A stretch of DNA of 64,000 nucleotides from Cellulomonas fimi (lineage in GTDB: Bacteria; Actinomycetota; Actinomycetes; Actinomycetales; Cellulomonadaceae). Positions within the stretch are counted from its first letter, which is position 1. Every line of letters starts with the position of its first letter. This document shows, one piece after another, positions 63,520 to 64,000 of the stretch. Below the pieces are notes generated by a model that was not told where the DNA came from, ran no database searches, and worked only from the letters and a program-made list of their open reading frames with translations. Where the stretch lies: the NCBI RefSeq assembly GCF_028527925.1, contig NZ_JAPESW010000013.1, forward strand, positions 1 through 64,000. Direction: 5' to 3'. Both the position numbers and the translations under genes were made by a program.

Positions 63520-63568
63520 CGCGCTCCGCGAGACGACCTCCGGTCGACACCAGACGGCTCCCGATCAC

Positions 63569-63602
63569 TACAACGATGTACAGGATTCCCACAACGTTGT
63601 AG
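63569..63602 (+). promoter_or_regulatory. Paired LacI-type operators TACAACGATGTA / ACAACGTTGT
   Basis: Site 1 is 63569-63580; site 2 has a perfect core at 63591-63600. Their centres are 21 bases apart, two helical turns. They lie 80-110 bases before the GH43 start and likely bind a LacI-family sugar repressor. Confidence 0.55.
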
Positions 63603-63682
63603 ATTCCGGACGAGGCGCTTCCGCGCGGCACCGCCGCCCACCAGCGCCCTGTCCTGCGTCCGACGTCGCACCAGGAGTACCG

Positions 63683-64000
63683 ATGGCCCGTCGCCCCGTG
63701 CGTGCCGCCCTCACGGCCGCCGCCCTCACCCTCGCGCTCGGCGTCACGAGCGCCCCCGCCGCCCAGGCGCACCGCCGCGCAGCCGAACCGCCACCGCCGA
63801 CGTTCCAGGACGTCTCCGTGCACGACCCGTCGGTCGTCACGTCGGACGACGAGATCTGGGTGTTCGGCAGCCACCTCGCCGCCGCGAAGACCGACGACCT
63901 GCTCCACTGGGAGAAGGTCGCCGACGGCGCGAACGCCGACAACCCGCTGTTCGACGACGTCCGCGCCAACCTCGCGGAGACGTTCGCGTGGGCGCAGACC
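63683..64000 (+). CDS. Secreted GH43 family glycosidase, N-terminal part (cut by window end)
   Basis: The first 106 codons of a gene that continues past the right edge. A signal peptide (MARRPVRAALTAAALTLAL, cleavage after AQA near residue 29) precedes the first blade of a five-bladed propeller: VSVHDPSVVTSDDEIWVFGSH contains the catalytic-base Asp of the HDPSVV motif, and TDDLLHWEKVADGA is the usual second strand of GH43 arabinanases or xylosidases. The ATG follows CCAGGAG. Paired operators upstream suggest repression until a pentose-containing ligand is present. Not related closely in sequence to the other GH43 gene of the window. Confidence 0.85.
   Translation, partial: MARRPVRAALTAAALTLALGVTSAPAAQAHRRAAEPPPPTFQDVSVHDPSVVTSDDEIWVFGSHLAAAKTDDLLHWEKVADGANADNPLFDDVRANLAETFAWAQT

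Overview
The window is a very GC-rich actinobacterial chromosome segment. GTG starts are common, promoters are TANNNT-type, several transcripts look leaderless, and GC hairpins without T-tracts end transcription units. It carries a GH9 enzyme, an alpha-amylase with starch-binding modules, two GH43 enzymes, a ClgR-type site before clpP1-clpP2 and a complete set of coenzyme F420-linked genes. Together these point to a Micrococcales cell-wall polysaccharide degrader, most likely Cellulomonas or a close relative. This is an inference from gene content. I see no rRNA, prophage, insertion sequence or CRISPR array; the region reads as ordinary chromosome with a few accessory modules.

Layout. 0-9 kb: a cysteine-rich leader peptide whose target gene lies off the left edge, a PASTA lipoprotein, a YdeI-like protein, gluconate uptake and phosphorylation (gntP, gntK), a CBS-domain protein, a secreted GH43 enzyme, an epoxide hydrolase and tRNA-Gly. 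9-16 kb: tRNA-Pro, a methyltransferase, a UGT-like glycosyltransferase, then the protein quality-control block tig, clpP1-clpP2, clpX. 16-27 kb: a P-type ATPase, an orphan ABC lipoprotein, chorismate mutase, a Rv2629/Balon-like ribosome factor, a long-chain acyl-CoA ligase and valS. 27-32 kb: an F420-dependent G6PDH-like enzyme coupled to cofE, then a ribbon-helix-helix gene with an elaborate operator followed by a DUF4097 protein and an ABC-2 exporter. 32-36 kb: a TspO-like membrane protein between a YbjQ gene and a decayed piece of a second ybjQ, then the amylase.

36-41 kb holds a tightly coupled minus-strand operon: substrate-binding lipoprotein, permease and ATPase resembling the proposed F420-0 transporter, then cofD, cofC and a HhH-GPD DNA glycosylase. 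Its leader can fold into a run of five hairpins. 41-52 kb holds a MocR regulator divergent from a reductive pyrimidine (or hydantoin) catabolism cluster: beta-ureidopropionase, dihydropyrimidinase, an F420-dependent luciferase-like oxidoreductase, an ABC importer, a class III aminotransferase and an SDR. No classical dihydropyrimidine dehydrogenase is present. The luciferase-like enzyme is the only redox enzyme placed where one is needed, so F420 made, tailed and reduced by products of neighbouring genes may feed pyrimidine breakdown.

52-64 kb: a heterodimeric ABC exporter with one degenerate ATP site, a phosphoribosyltransferase, a NarL-type two-component system, a small membrane protein, a TipA-like MerR regulator with a textbook 19-bp-spaced promoter, a HAD phosphatase, a GH9 enzyme without a signal peptide, and the start of a second secreted GH43 gene that runs off the right edge behind a paired LacI-type operator.
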